From: Solen grandis
Lineage: Eukaryota; Mollusca; Bivalvia; Adapedonta; Solenidae
Length of the DNA: 64,000 nt
Reading direction: 5' to 3'
Assembly: GCA_021229015.1 (NCBI GenBank)
Contig: CM037794.1
Span: 44,195,195 to 44,259,194, forward strand
Shown: positions 24,190-37,993 of the stretch, piece after piece
Position numbering within the stretch: the stretch's first letter is position 1
Layout of the letters: every line of letters starts with the position of its first letter
Program-made: the position numbers and the translations under genes
The notes under the pieces: model-generated
Database searches by the model: none
The model's input: the letters and a program-made list of their open reading frames with translations, nothing else
What the model was told of the DNA's origin: nothing

Positions 24190-27100
24190 ATGGCCTCAAA
24201 TAATAAGAGTCCATATTCTTTGCGAAAGCAGCAAAATTCCCAGAATGTCACGATGAATAGGATACAAGGTGAGTCACGATGAAGTTTTGGTTAACTTGAA
24301 CGAAAAAGACAATATGTGTTCGTGATTCTTGTAAAATCTGTTTCTACGTTCAGTTTAGGGTCTTATTTGCTTGTATTCAACCTTCCACCGCCAACATTAA
24401 ATCAGTCAATTCTGGGCTTTGCTTATGTTAGATCGGGGTATGTTGCATGATGTCACATTATCCTGACACCGAACCATCCAGTCTTAGTTTCCATACCCCC
24501 GGTCCACAAGTTAAACGACTATATCGTTACCGAGGATTGAACCATTGACCTCCCGGTTACGGAATAGGTGCTCTCTCCATTCGGTCACCGAGACCGGTCT
24601 CAAAAGATTGAATTATGCTTGGACCAAGTGGAGACTTTTTATGATTTGAACTCCGATTCATAGATCTGTCACCAATTAAAGGACGCCTTTGTCCATTTGT
24701 AACGTACATGATTGTGGATCCAAATGTTGTGGATGTAAAACCCGTTAGGGACAAAAATCTTTCATTATCTTCTCAGGCGCAAAGTACTGGTCCAACCCAA
24801 AAGACATTATACTATGCGTGGGCCTTGTATATTAAGAAGAAGAAGAAGCAGAAGAAGAAGAGTATGATGAATTCTCTCTAGATAGTATTGCACGATGTGT
24901 TGCAGTGTCTGACTGATTACTGTATTCTAACAGATGCCCGCAGAATAGGATGTGAACATGTATTCAAGTGTGCATTAATAACTTCACATTTCTTGTAATA
25001 ATACGGAGCTCATAACAGGACATATTCTTACAATCATTCGTTAAATCAGTGAAGGAATCAATAAACGTTCAATGGAATTTCCCTTTAAAGGGAAGGCTTG
25101 CCAAGTTTATAAATAACCGCTCTAACCAATGCATCTGTTGCTTATCCGCCAGCTGATTGTTGCGTCCCATTATAATAACCAAATACCTTTGACAAAAAGC
25201 TTCATTTGAGCTTAAACAAATGTTGGACACTCTTGCACTTGTTTTTTTTTTAATTTGAATTTTATATATGAACATATTACATCAATACTTTTATAGATAT
25301 ATTTTTTTCAAAGAGTTATGTGAAAATTGCTGCATCTGCTAACTTGCTAACTATCTGCTAAGCGAACTGTGAAGGTCAAGATAATTATAATAGGGCTAAT
25401 GTTATTAAATTGTTTGCGCTTACGCATTTTGCTAGTAATCGAAGCAGAGTACAAGAACAAGCAGTCTGATTGGTTGTTTGTTCCTTCCCACAATCCATGT
25501 AAACTTGAAACCCGCTTTATGACGTGTACCCAAACAGATATTCTCAGCTATCTCCAACAATGCAATACGTCCGAAATGTTACGAGAAAAATAAGGGAATC
25601 ACAAATCTAAATAAATACATGGCTTACGGCTGTTACCCAAAGCAAAAACTGTACAATGTATTCGTTACTACAGCTGAATTTTAAATCAAAAGAATATTAA
25701 GTATGAATGAGACACACAATTCCTTACACCACAATTTGACAATAAAACTTAGATAAAAATACATGTATGAAACTAGATATAGGATAACCTAAATTTTCAA
25801 ATAAAACACAACTTTTTATGTAAGAAAGAGAAAGTCTAAATTTCAAATGAAAAGTAGAACATGATGGAAAATTCTAAAAAAGAATGTTAAATACTGAAAT
25901 TATCGAATAAGATAGGAATACAGATGCTGTCTGCACTATACAAAATTGCAGACCTGAATTGTTTTGGAGAACGTGTAATATATTAAGTATTTCAGTTAAA
26001 ACTGAACCACCGGAAGACCCTGTCAACATGATGTCATCAGACCGTGAATCAAACAGCTCTTCTAGATTCGACAATGATGAAAGTGCACTGGGTATAAAGA
26101 CGGAGGCAAGACTTGACTGTCCCTCAACTTCCGGTTGGTATACGAGATATATTTTCGTAGATATATAAAGGCTTGCAGTTCTTTTGAACAATTAAAAAAT
26201 ATAACTTCAGTCTGAGTTCTGCAAGAAGGTTGGGATTTCAGGTTATTTTCAATATTCAAAATTTAGAGTACCCGCTAATAAAACACAACATTCTACGAGA
26301 AGCTAGCTTCGATAGAAAGGACAAATGAATAGTTATGGATACCCAAAAGTTAGGGTCGTGAGTGGAAATCCCTGGTTTTGTCTTCAGACTGGGATTGTTG
26401 TCTCCTTGTATAGGTAGTTTGCAGTTGCTTTGTTTTTCTTGATTATCTCCAAAGCTATGAATCATTTGTATCTGAAAATAAAATCAAAACTCTTTGGAAA
26501 TGCTTCCATATGAATGTCATTTGAAATTATGGTTATTGTGAGACCAAAGTTACACAGTGTACGTTCAATAATCGTAACAGCTAGATTGTGGTATTGTATC
26601 ATTATAAAGGCACTAACACTACACACTTCACTTACTTCCATAGTTCAGGATTTGAGACCCTGGGATGGGGATATTTTTAACCATTACAATAACAATTTGA
26701 AAACTAATTTAATTTCTATGCAGCAAGAAAATACTGTTCCTACCTTTAATTTTCTCCATCACTTTCATATAAATCCTCAATCTTAATAGTTGTTTTTACA
26801 ACATCCTTTTAGATATTGCCTGTTTCCAGTACATATTTTCTACTTTTTCTTTGTTAAATTACAAAAGTTAAGTGGTAAAGATGCCCTTCTCTGGGTTCAA
26901 ATGAAATCTTTTATGGTATTATATATGTAATAAACTGGATGTTGATATATTTGCAGAATTATTTTATATCTGATATTGTAGAATAAAAGAAATTCTAACA
27001 CGTTATAACTAAGAAATATCATGAAAAGTATAAATTATTCATTGTTTTTACATTGGCCAATAATATTAGAAACAATAAATTTTCCAAAGAAAAAACAGAT

Positions 27101-30100
27101 CTCCTTTCTGTATGCAAAATGAGAAATGATAGTGTTCGATTATGATGATATCAGTATAAAAGGGTATAGTCTAAATGAAATACAATAACATCGTATAGTA
27201 TCTATATCCGTATAAAACGGAATAAATAAATTGGTTTTGTTTTTTAAGCTAGCTTATTAACATACAGTACAAAATGAGAAGAGAATGAATTTATTATTAT
27301 AAGTAAATCCACAACACACACTGTCATAACATGTAGGTCTTATATTTTATGTCAGTTTTTATAATATATTAGCCATATATTTTTATGCCAATATACAACA
27401 CACACTGTCATAGCACATGGACCTTTTATTTTTATTTATTTTACCAATCCACGATAGACTTTCGTTAACACATGAACATTATATATTATGTTAATCCACC
27501 ACAGATACTTTCGACCAAAGAGATGGTGCGGGAAGATCCAACGAACTCTCTGATGAAGTGACCAACGCAGAATGTGGTTTGTTGATGGGATTTTAGAAAT
27601 AAATGAGAAACGGGTTTTGTATTATTTGATTATTAGAACGAATTGTACAAATATAGTATGATTAGTATTGTAATGAGGAAAATCGAGAGAAGCAGTATGC
27701 AATCTATATCAGTTTCTCATTTACTGTTTCTAGTTTTGAACAACATTTTTCTCTTTTTGAAGTAAGGATTTGTACCAGCAACTCACAACTTCAGTCCAAA
27801 GTGTGATCTGCCACTTAACTTATGGATATTGAAAATCCGAGCAATGCCATGAAATAAAAAACAGCGGCAAGAAACAAGAAGAACAACACAACGCTTTATT
27901 GCACTGCCGTTCCTAATCAAAACTGCAATGCTGTCCACATGCCACATGTCTTAAGTCAAATTAAATCAAATTTAAAAGTTATTTTTGTTTAGTTCTTAAT
28001 TTAGGAACACAGACTGAGATATGTTTGTATGTTTACTCAGAAGAAAACTTGTTTGAGGAAGAAGAGCCCGCCTATACACTGAGACAGTATCAGAAGGAAT
28101 TAGCGGAGAAAGCACTTAATGGGAAGAACACAATCGTTTGTAGTGGAACAGGGTCTGGGAAGACATTGGTAGCTAGCCATATCATAGAGAAACATCTTGA
28201 TGAAACCTCAAAAGGTATTAAAACTAATTCAAGTGGTACTATCTCTGCAATTAAAAGACCACTCTTCGTACTGTCAAAGATCATGTGCAGTGCAAATATT
28301 ATAAAGTAATAATTATTTCTTTCATTAACAGAACCAAGAAAAGTTGTGTTTATGGCACCCACCACCGCACTTGTCAAACAGCAGGAAGGGATGTTGAAAC
28401 AATATCTTCCGAAATGTTCGGTATGATTATTTATTTTACTAGTGTGTTAAATAGAATTGTGACACTAAGTCTATAAGGAACACATACAAATGTATGTGGG
28501 AAATATGAAGTAAATGCATTTACGAAATATAATGTTTTATTAATTTCTTAATATTGAAAAAGAAATGTATATTCTAATACGATTAACAAAACATTCTATA
28601 AAAACACAGAAGACTTGCGGCTTATTTTGCGTTATATGCACGGTTAAAAGATAACGTAAATATATGACGTCAAATGAGTCCCAAAGTCAAGCGTTATACA
28701 TGTAAAAAATAACTGACACATATGTATCACTTTAAACACTTTGTAGTCTAGTAAACGTGTTAGAATGGAAATGAAGTATCGTTTTTTCTTGCTATATCAC
28801 AGAATAATACACGGTGTTGCGTTCAGATGTTTTGTAATTAGATAACTGCGCATCTGAACTTAACGCCGTGCTTTTTTCTGCTATTAAGCACTCAAAACGA
28901 AACTGTTTCCTAAATACAGGGATAAGTGTGTTAAAAGAAAATACCAGAGGACAAGACTGTTATAGTTGAGTTAATAAAAATTAGATGAACAAAGGTAATT
29001 CATTAATGCATTTGGAAGTTTATGGATCATTAATTGCTTCTTCATATACAACGTTTGAGAGATATAAAGCAAGCGTGACATTTTATTTACTGAATTAAAT
29101 TTAGAAGGTATTTGCTTTTTTATATTACCAGTCTTAAACACCTTTATTCACTCATATCAGGAAATACATCAGCATGACTTTTCTGAAATATTTGCATTTT
29201 AACTATTATTGGATCATCATCAAAGTTGATATCATAAACAGAATATGAAACATAAACGAAAAAAAAGTTGTGTAAAATGAAGCTAAAACTTACATTTAAT
29301 AGAAAACATGCCAAAAAACAAACAAAACAAAAACAACTTCATGTATGTAGATACGTAAATAAAGTAACATCCCAACAATACAGCACGATTATCCAATCAA
29401 GCGTCAATATCGAGTCTTTGAGTCGAGAAATGTGACGCTTAACGTCGTTGAAACCAAATAAAATTATAAATACTAATGTTCGAGTAAATCATGTTTAATG
29501 TTTTCCTTGTCAATTTCAGATATATCTTATTTCTGGAGAAGAAGACGACAGAAGATTGACATACTTTTTTGACGCAGCTTCGGTTTTCTGTCTAACTCCA
29601 CAGATTCTTGTGAATAATCTGGAACAGGGCTACATAGAAACCCTGTCAAAATTCTCATTACTGATTTTTGACGAGTGTCATCATGTGAAGGATGGTCCAT
29701 ATCACGTTCTCTTACAAAAATATCTCTTAGGAAAATCTAAGTACCAGCAAAACCTACCACAGGTTTGTATTTTGATGCTACTTCTTTATACGTCTTTATG
29801 TATTATTGTAGATTTTATTTGTGCATTAATGTTGTATTTGTTCTATAGAAATTGGTAGTGTAGCGTAGTATAAATTGAAAACCTTGCAGAGCAAAGGGTA
29901 GAGCGGATGAAATATCCTGAGTGAGAAAGTATATACTACGAGTACAGGATTTCTAGATCAAATCTTGTTGAATGCAGATTTCTTTCCTTTACAACACTAA
30001 TGTTTGAAAATAAAATAATTTTTTTAATAAATATTTTTACATTTGTTTTTTCATGTTTTATGCAGTCGAAATAGCTATTGTTTATACATTATTGTTATTA

Positions 30101-33100
30101 CTGTTTACTTCCGGTGAAAAAGATTGGCTATTTTCCGGGACTTTTTAATCCATGGTAAAATTATGTACGCTAGCATAATAATCAAAATTACCATTACTAA
30201 GGTTTATGCAGTGGATTTTAGACAATGTTTGTGTATTTTATCGAGTAACTGCTTGATATTGAATGTCAATACCAATTAAATGCTGATTACTGTGGTTGGA
30301 TAATTATACCTACAAACCTGCATTGTTGCCGATCATTAACACTCGATTGCGTAATCATCAACTGCCCCCAAACACAATAGCTTACCACCTGGGGTGTTTA
30401 ATTGTTATCACTTCCTCGTGTCAGTGCATTAGCTTGTTAAATACTGACCGCAAAACTCTTTTAAATACATTTAGATATAGAAGGAGAAAGATTAGTTTCG
30501 CGGTAAGCCTCTGAAAATAACGCGATATATTTTTGGGATCCATAGATCAACCGCGATATATTGGTCAACGCGAAATAGCAGTCCGCGATATAGCGGCGTT
30601 GTACTGTATTTTTTTAAAAAGCACCCTTTATTTTTCATCATTTTTTCACTTTAGATACTTGGCTTAACTGCATCTATCGGCGTAGGAAGATCGGTGCATG
30701 ATATTGACGCAAGAGACTATATACTTAAAATCTGCGCTAAAATGGACGTTTACGAAATTTCCGTGGTGGAGAAGCACACAGAAGAGTTAAAAGAATACAC
30801 CCCTGATATTGAAGAAGGCAAGATTTCCTATTCCTACAGATATATGTGTTTTACTATGGTACATGGATTATTTTTCACTGTTTTGTGAAAATGACCCATA
30901 GCCTTTAATTTCAGTATTTTCGCGAAATTTGTTATAATTTGAAGTAATTAATCGAGAAATTACAGCCAATGCAGAATATAAATGCAGAGGATGAATTTAT
31001 CCTTCCGTATATCTACGGATGTATACTTTGATCGGTAAAATTAAAATAACGAAATATATATAAGGGTCGCTATTTAGTTTAAACTTATTTATTTCACGTC
31101 GATTGGTGGAACAAGCTCATACAACTTATACTTATCCTTTTCAATGATTTCTGGGTTTGACTAGTACTTTGCGCCGGGAGGGGGGTCAAAAATAGAAATT
31201 CTAATTATAGGTTTTATAATTCTAAATATATGTTCCACACCGCTCGTAACGCTTTTGTTTGTGATTGAGAAACCCTCCATATTTTTTCAACAATTATGGA
31301 ATGTTGATTTGGTCAACCATGCGTCTGTATATGGGCATTGATAAACGTAATACACATATATATTAAAAAACAAATTCTTATTCAATGACCATCTCTGAGT
31401 ATCTGCTTTAAACACGTTTTAATATGTCAAAATAACAAAATAACATTATTCGTATTACTTATTTCAGTTTGTTTTGAGTACAAAATAATAAAATGTATTA
31501 TTGAAATGCTCCCTTGTTTACTTCAAGGCACAGATAATTCTTTAAACTTCAAAACTACCAGAGACAGAATAATGTGTGTTATATATAGTTTCATTCGAAC
31601 TTCATACACAGTAGGGTAAAGAATAGTTCAATATATAATAATATATATTCCCGACTGACGATTAGTATACTTTTATTCATTGAATTATAAACTTGCTTTC
31701 TGAAACGTCTGGATAAATATATTTACTTCATCTCATAAAACGTTTAATTGACATTTACTGCGATTCACGAAATATCTTAAATTGAAATATACCTCGTTAA
31801 AATAACCTCAAATTTCATTGCCGAAAATATGATATTTCGAAGATTTTCTATAAAAGCATACAAAATTTCTCCTTTATGACAATGATATGGGAATTCTAGA
31901 TCCTAAAAAGTCAGTTGAGTTTTCAAGAATTTTATTAACTTTAAGGTCTAAAGATCATAAAAACAAACAAATTCAATGATAATCAAAATAAAGTCATTAT
32001 TTTATTGATGAATACTAGACATATTATGTTTGAGTTTCTTTGAACAGGTCACATTTCTTTCGTCAGTCATTTTGATGACAACTGCAGGGAAGTTCTAGAA
32101 TCTGCAATAGAGTCAGCACAAGATCAACTTGGAGGTAAGCAGTTACATATTGTTCCCCCTGTTGAATATTAGTTAAGAATGTACACAAGAAAATGAGTAT
32201 TTTCAGTATGATGTATGTAGACGCTAATTAACTTTTATAATATTATTAAATGACACAAGAAACGTTGAACATATCAGTTTCAATTTTTATTTAAACAGTC
32301 GTTTAAAAAATAAGTAGCGTTAGTTTTTGACTAAAATAATACTGATCACCTTAAGGTCAAAACAGTCATTGAATATTTAGTGATACATTATGATTACACA
32401 ATTTTATCTTAAAGTTATTTGGAATCTCGAATTAATCTTTGTATTTTAAAGCAAAATTGTGGACTTATCGGCATCCAGGAAAGATATCTAAAGTAGGATA
32501 AACTAATTTTTAGAATCTCAATAACATTTTTCATATGATATGGACGGTCAACAAGTGCCTAATCTGAAATCAGTAGGAAAAATTCAATCGACAAAAACTA
32601 TGGGTCATTCAGTATTAAAGAATGACAAAATTAAAAACAAGATATCCATTACCAGTACTTTTCGATAAAAAAAGTTTGTTTTGACCAAACCAGTCGTTGG
32701 TTAAACTTATATGTAATACGATTACAAATTTTTCCTAATCATTTCAATTGATTTGAATCCCATTAATAACTGCAAATGCTTTTCATAGATATCACATTAC
32801 CTGTAACTGTTTTCCATTAGCTACGCCAACAGACATTTTGCACAGTAAGAGTTATTTTATTTGTCGGAAGTTGTGCGAACAGTTGTATTATAACAAAGTG
32901 ATCAATAATCAAATTCAACCTCCTGTATTTTTACATGTTTACACATGTAAAATGCATATACAAAATAGAAAATAAGACGATGTTGTCACTTTAAGTGTTT
33001 TACCTGCCTAAAGGCCCGAGGCTTTGTAGGCAAACAAAACTTAATCTTTATTTGGTGCGTCCAGTTGCCTGTCTGCCAGCCAGTGAGTGGTAGATATATG

Positions 33101-36100
33101 AGTCAAAAGAATTTTCATTTTGTGATTTCCTAACAAGAGAAAGTAACATTCTTACAACTCTGGAGTCTTAGTAAGTGTTTTCACCTCAGATGGTTGATAT
33201 TGATATTGTATTGTTTATTTCACGTTTATTGCATGTCATATGTTATTTATATGAGTAAGCTTTTAATATCTGAATCTTGTTAAATGGTGTCTTTCAGATC
33301 TTACATCAAAGGTTGGAGTCCCAGGCTTCGTTGATATAATCTTTAATATTCCCCGTCCTGGGACAACACAGTTTCATAGCTGGACCAATAAGATAATTGG
33401 ATTGGCGCGTACGATTGATGACACACGGGATATCATCACCTGTGCAATATACATGAATGTCTGTATTATCTATTTCGTAATCAATATACCTTTATATATC
33501 TTTACCTTTTCTGTCATGCCTTGAAAACCAAACAGCAGTGACTGTTTCAAAGTTGTCATCTCTGGTATCTTAAGATTACAATTCACTAACTCTCGTCTTG
33601 AGAACAAGTACAAATTCTTTATTCAGCAAGTAAAAGCTTCCGATCCACAATACATTCAAGATTCGTTCATATATAAGTTCTAACAATATATGTATAGATT
33701 TATGCTTTTATATAATAGGTTTATATAACAATTGAGCATAGGCTGAATATAACAGTAGTTAGCACAATAAAGTAAGCACTTATTTAAGATAAATAATTAT
33801 ACATGTAATTTAGCAATTCTCTGAAATTATCGCATTCAGTAAATGATATATATAACAAGAAACGATATTGATAACTGAACCATCATTGTAGTGAATATCA
33901 TTTTTATTCTCTAAAACCTTGAATATCTTACTGTACATCATTTTTATTCTCTAAAACCTTGAATATCTTACTGTACATCATTTTTATTCTCTAAAGCATT
34001 GAATCTCTTACTGTACATCATTTTTATTCTCTAAAACCTTGAATATCTTACTGTACATCATTTTTATTCTCTAAAACCTTGAATATCTTACTGTACATCA
34101 TTTTTATTCTCTAAAACCTTGAATATCTTACTGTACATCATTTTTATTCTCTAAAGCATTGAATCTCTTACTGTACATACACAACGATAACTATTTCATA
34201 AAGAGTGTAAATTGATACATATCTCGAATTATTCCTTTTCATTGGAACATTGTTTATTCTGAAATATTTTTGTAGCATTTCAACGCGGCGCTAGAAATGA
34301 ATACTTTGGTGAATCCAAAAGATGTTTACTCCTTCCTAGAAAAGCAATATGCACAAGACTATAATAGGAAAGATGCATTGACCACGGAAGAAGGAAAGCT
34401 TTTGGATGTATTCGAAAGTGAGTCACTAGAGCAATTGTTGTGGGCTTCAAATAGAAAGAAAATCATACTCGTTCAAAATGATAAATATTAACAGTATTCA
34501 CTTTTTAGTCAGTAAGGTGAATTGCATATCATTTCAATAAATTGAAAAATGAAAATTATTCTAAAATGGTATGGAATGGACTTTGAAATCATTGTGGTGC
34601 GAATTCATATTTCGCTTTCTCATATGTAATAAATCTGTTATTGTTGTTATTTTACATGTTTCAGACGTGCTGCAAAAGCTAAGGTCAAAGAAAGGACGAA
34701 CACAAGAGAATCCAAACTTACGTACTGTAAGTAACACACTCAAAGACATGTTTGAGAAGGGAAATGGGGACTCGCGCGCGATGGTTTTCGTTCATGCACG
34801 TGCAACATGCAGGGCATTAGCTCTTTTCCTAGACAATGATTTAAGAGACACAGGGATGTCAACAAAGGCTATGTGGGGAAAACAAACGGTAGGACAAGAC
34901 AAAGGTAAATACATAGTCAACACAGTAAGATAATCAAATGCGAGATCCATCTAATGTGTTTACATGTTAAGTCAAAATAAGACTGACAAACCATTGAGAT
35001 TTAAAGGTGTATTTCACAATAGCAGTTTTTTATTATATAGACAATGAAGGAAAATGAAAACTATCCAACATATTTTTTAATAATTTATATCCATATGTTT
35101 TAAGTCATATTGCCTTTGTATTTGCGCGATAAAGTAGTCCTGTCATCTTAAACAGGCATGACTGACGAAGAACACACCAAACTCTTACACGATTTCCGGG
35201 CTGGCAACTTCAAGGTCCTTGTTGCAACATCTGTTGCAATCGAAGGTATTGATGTTCCTGACTGTGATATTGTCATCAGCTACAAATACAGAGGAAACGA
35301 AATCACCAAGACTCAAATGAAAGGTGAGATATCTGGTGCAATAAGAGAAACCAAAACAAAGCGACATACACCATCAGCCATGCATTTCTCCCAATTTAGT
35401 CTTTGATAGATACTCGCATGTGTTTTAGTAATATCTATATTCTATTTCGAGTTGTTATTTTGTAATGGAATATAACTACTTGTTTAATGTGTTATATTTA
35501 AGCCAAAGATGAATATAGACAAAAATGGATATAGACAAATACAATTATTCCTTTTAACATGTAGTTATATTTTTGTACACTATAAGTAAAGGAAAACATA
35601 TTTTTCCTTTTAGCGACTAGCCTTGTTGCGCTTAAGTTGGAAAATGTAACGCCGTATAATGATAATGCCAAAAGGCGCACTTGATATTATTGGGGTAGTA
35701 ATATTATCTTTATAGCTAAAACTTCAGCAACATTACCCGTGTGATGTCAAGAGAAATAATGAAGGTGCTCGTATACTTTTGCAAGATTCGTACAAGATCT
35801 CGATTATTTTAGTATGTGGTCAAATTAGATACGGGGCGCGTTCTATTACTAAAGCATGAAACCGCAAATACGTTGCAAAGAAATCGTAATAAACTCGTAA
35901 GGATCTCGAACGATACCCGTATGCAACTCCTTCAAGGCCCGTTCGATATTTTTTTTTCGTCACTCGTAATGTCGCTATGATTCTCGTATGCGTCTCGTAC
36001 GACACTTTTACGACTGATAAAAATCGTATGTTACGTGTATCGCACGATTATACGATATTTGCACGGTGCTCTTGCGACTTGTACACGAGCTTCTTACGAC

Positions 36101-37619
36101 CTCAATTACTGTGGAAAGTCATAAGAGGGCTCAGAATCTTTTCAGTCAGAGTTAAAACCGTCCAAAGATCATTGCATGGATCGCCGTTACTCATACAGAA
36201 TTCGTACGGAAAAGTCAATTCTAGTAAAAAAAAAAAAAAAAAAGAAGAACAGATTGCAGTTATAGTGATGCACCAATTCATCAAGAATCACAAAAAATTA
36301 ATGAAGCTTTCAATTGTTGTGGCGGCTGACAATGTAAACAAAATTTCATCATTTCATCTACTGTCGACAAATCAAATTCAGTGTTGGTTTTCGAACAGAA
36401 ATAAGCTGTATAAAAATCCATCATGCATTTTCAGAAGTAGAATTTTTCGTTGTTGTTAATGTGTTTGAGTTAACCGTCATTTCGACAGTCAGTCATATTA
36501 AAGGACGTCGGGGTTATCGCAAGTGAAACCCACCCCCACCCGAGTTTAAAGAGACACTCGGGTAAAACCACCGACCTACCGCAAGCCAGCTAGAAGCCTT
36601 TCTCACCCGAATAATCCGAGTCTCCCTGCCAAGATTCGAACCCACAGTTGTGAGGATTTTCCGTGAGTTCTACGAGGCTCTGTTGAACCTATAAACTTGC
36701 TGCCCGAGTCGAGTTAGAGATATGAAAAACATGGTTGATATGTTTTGCTTTGGTATTAATGTACTTTTCAGGATTTGTATTGAGGGCCTATGCATACACC
36801 TGTTTTGATCTGTGACCCGAAACCCTTTTTCTTCTAAACTGGTATTGAAATAAGTTATCAAATATATAATCATTCATATAATAGAATATTGACCAGTGTA
36901 TTGAACAATACGTCTATTTTATTGAATATTTTAATATTCTTGGTACATTTCGCAACTTTACAATTAAAGAATAACATATTTTTTTAGGCCGAAGTCGAAA
37001 GGATGGAAAGCATTTCACAATCGGTGACAAAAAAGACAGGGACAGAGATACTGTCAATGTTTATAAAGTTGCCATGATGAAAAGGGCCCTTGCAATGGTC
37101 ATGAAAATGTCCCAACAAGAGATCAGACAAAAGATCAGGACGTTCCAACAGAAAGAAATTTCGGATTATAAACATGATCTGGTGAAAAGAGATGAAGCAA
37201 AGAAGATGAAATTAGAAGGCATTGAATTTGAGCTGGAATGTAAAAGATGCAATATGTTTGCTTGCTCATCTTTTGATATTCGAGAATGGTTTTCTTCTCA
37301 TATTGTCTTTGATGAAATGTTCCGGGAAAGAATTATAACAAAGAATCATCCGAATCCAAGGTTTATCCATGGTGGATTTAATGCAAAAATCGAAATTTTC
37401 TGCAATAAGTGTAAATCTAACTGGGGAATTATCAGTGAGAAAGACAATAAAGATTATTGCGTCTTAAAGTGTGCAGCTTTCATAATAGGTAAGAAAGGCT
37501 CGAGAAAAGGAGAGAGAAAACCGTACAAAAAGTGGTCTCAAGTTCCGTTTAAAATCCAACCGCTCGAGCTTCCTGAAGCAAATGCTAGCACTTCTGAGAA
37601 TGACGACGTAAATGAATGA
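24190..37619 (+). CDS. RIG-I-like receptor (RLR), cytosolic dsRNA sensor, no CARD found
   Basis: The product would be an ATP-dependent RNA sensor of the RIG-I/MDA5/LGP2 family, which binds foreign double-stranded RNA in the cytosol. Thirteen exons join in frame to 795 residues: 24190-24268, 25996-26133, 27505-27576, 28041-28214, 28332-28420, 29520-29762, 30655-30817, 32048-32134, 33298-33458, 34276-34417, 34665-34904, 35156-35323, 36988-37619. All splice sites are GT-AG except a GC donor at 30818. Visible motifs: I SGTGSGKT (131-138), Ia APTTALV (~163), II DECH (235-238), III LTAS (269-272), IV MVFVHAR (~489), V VATSVAIEGIDVP (~552), VI QMKGRSR (583-589). Spacing agrees with vertebrate RIG-I, including room for the helicase insertion. 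The C-terminal regulatory domain has zinc cysteines 670/673 and 724/727. Residues 1-96 are polar and look disordered, with two SUMO-type sites, VKTE and IKTE. The start has a fair context (GGCAATGG), but the exon is also open upstream, so CARD exons further 5' cannot be excluded. Introns hold SINEs and a 40-bp array. Confidence 0.9.
24441..24605 (-). mobile_element. tRNA-derived SINE in receptor intron 1
   Basis: On the minus strand the head reads GAGACCGGTCTCGGTGACCG, then GGTCAATGGTTCAATCCTCG (B box), followed by a body with the inverse of CATTATCCTGACACCG. It matches the head-plus-body plan of the element at 59726-60012. Confidence 0.7.
28778..28901. repeat. Fold-back hairpin in receptor intron 5
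   Basis: The arms of about 50 bases pair imperfectly around a loop of about 20 bases. The best part is CACGGTGTTGCGTTCAGATG at 28810-28829 against CATCTGAACTTAACGCCGTG at 28851-28870 (17 of 20 pairs). It could be a small MITE or a hairpin RNA. Confidence 0.6.
33896..34179. repeat. 40-bp tandem repeat in receptor intron 9
   Basis: Seven copies of a 40-bp unit with CATCATTTTTATTCTCTAAA and CTTGAATATCTTACTGTA. The third and seventh copies share the same variants (AAGCATTGAATCTC), so a four-copy block was itself duplicated. Confidence 0.95.
36528..36690 (-). mobile_element. Degraded SINE in receptor intron 12
   Basis: CACTCGGGTAAAACCACCGA, CGCAAGCCAGCTAGAAGCC and CCCTGCCAAGATTCGAACCC follow the order of the SINE at 60722-60986, and the tRNA-like head end is degraded. 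Confidence 0.75.
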
Positions 37620-37993
37620 AAGACAAGGGGTACCTAAAACAATTATTGAGGAGCTGAGATAATTCTAATGACATGAATTTTATCCAGTGTCTCACCACTT
37701 TTGAATGTCTTTATCTAATATGATATGATTTTGTATCAGTATTTTATCGTTAGCTGGCTTTGTTTTGATTTTCATAAACAACGCAATATATTGGACTTCA
37801 TGTGTAAAATGCAAAAAAAGTTAAATCTATTGTAATATTGATCGAATACACGTTCCTCTTGCAAACACGTTTGTCCAAGCTTTATTGCTTTTTGGGTCAT
37901 TTTTTACATAGTTGTTAGAGTAAATGTATTAATTCACTATGATTTATTTAGTTTGGTAAAGTGTATTAAAGTGAAACTGGCGGATTCTTCCTT

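Noticed and set aside
33896..34179. CRISPR-like regularly spaced repeats
   Set aside because: Units are contiguous with no unique spacers, and they lie in a eukaryotic intron.
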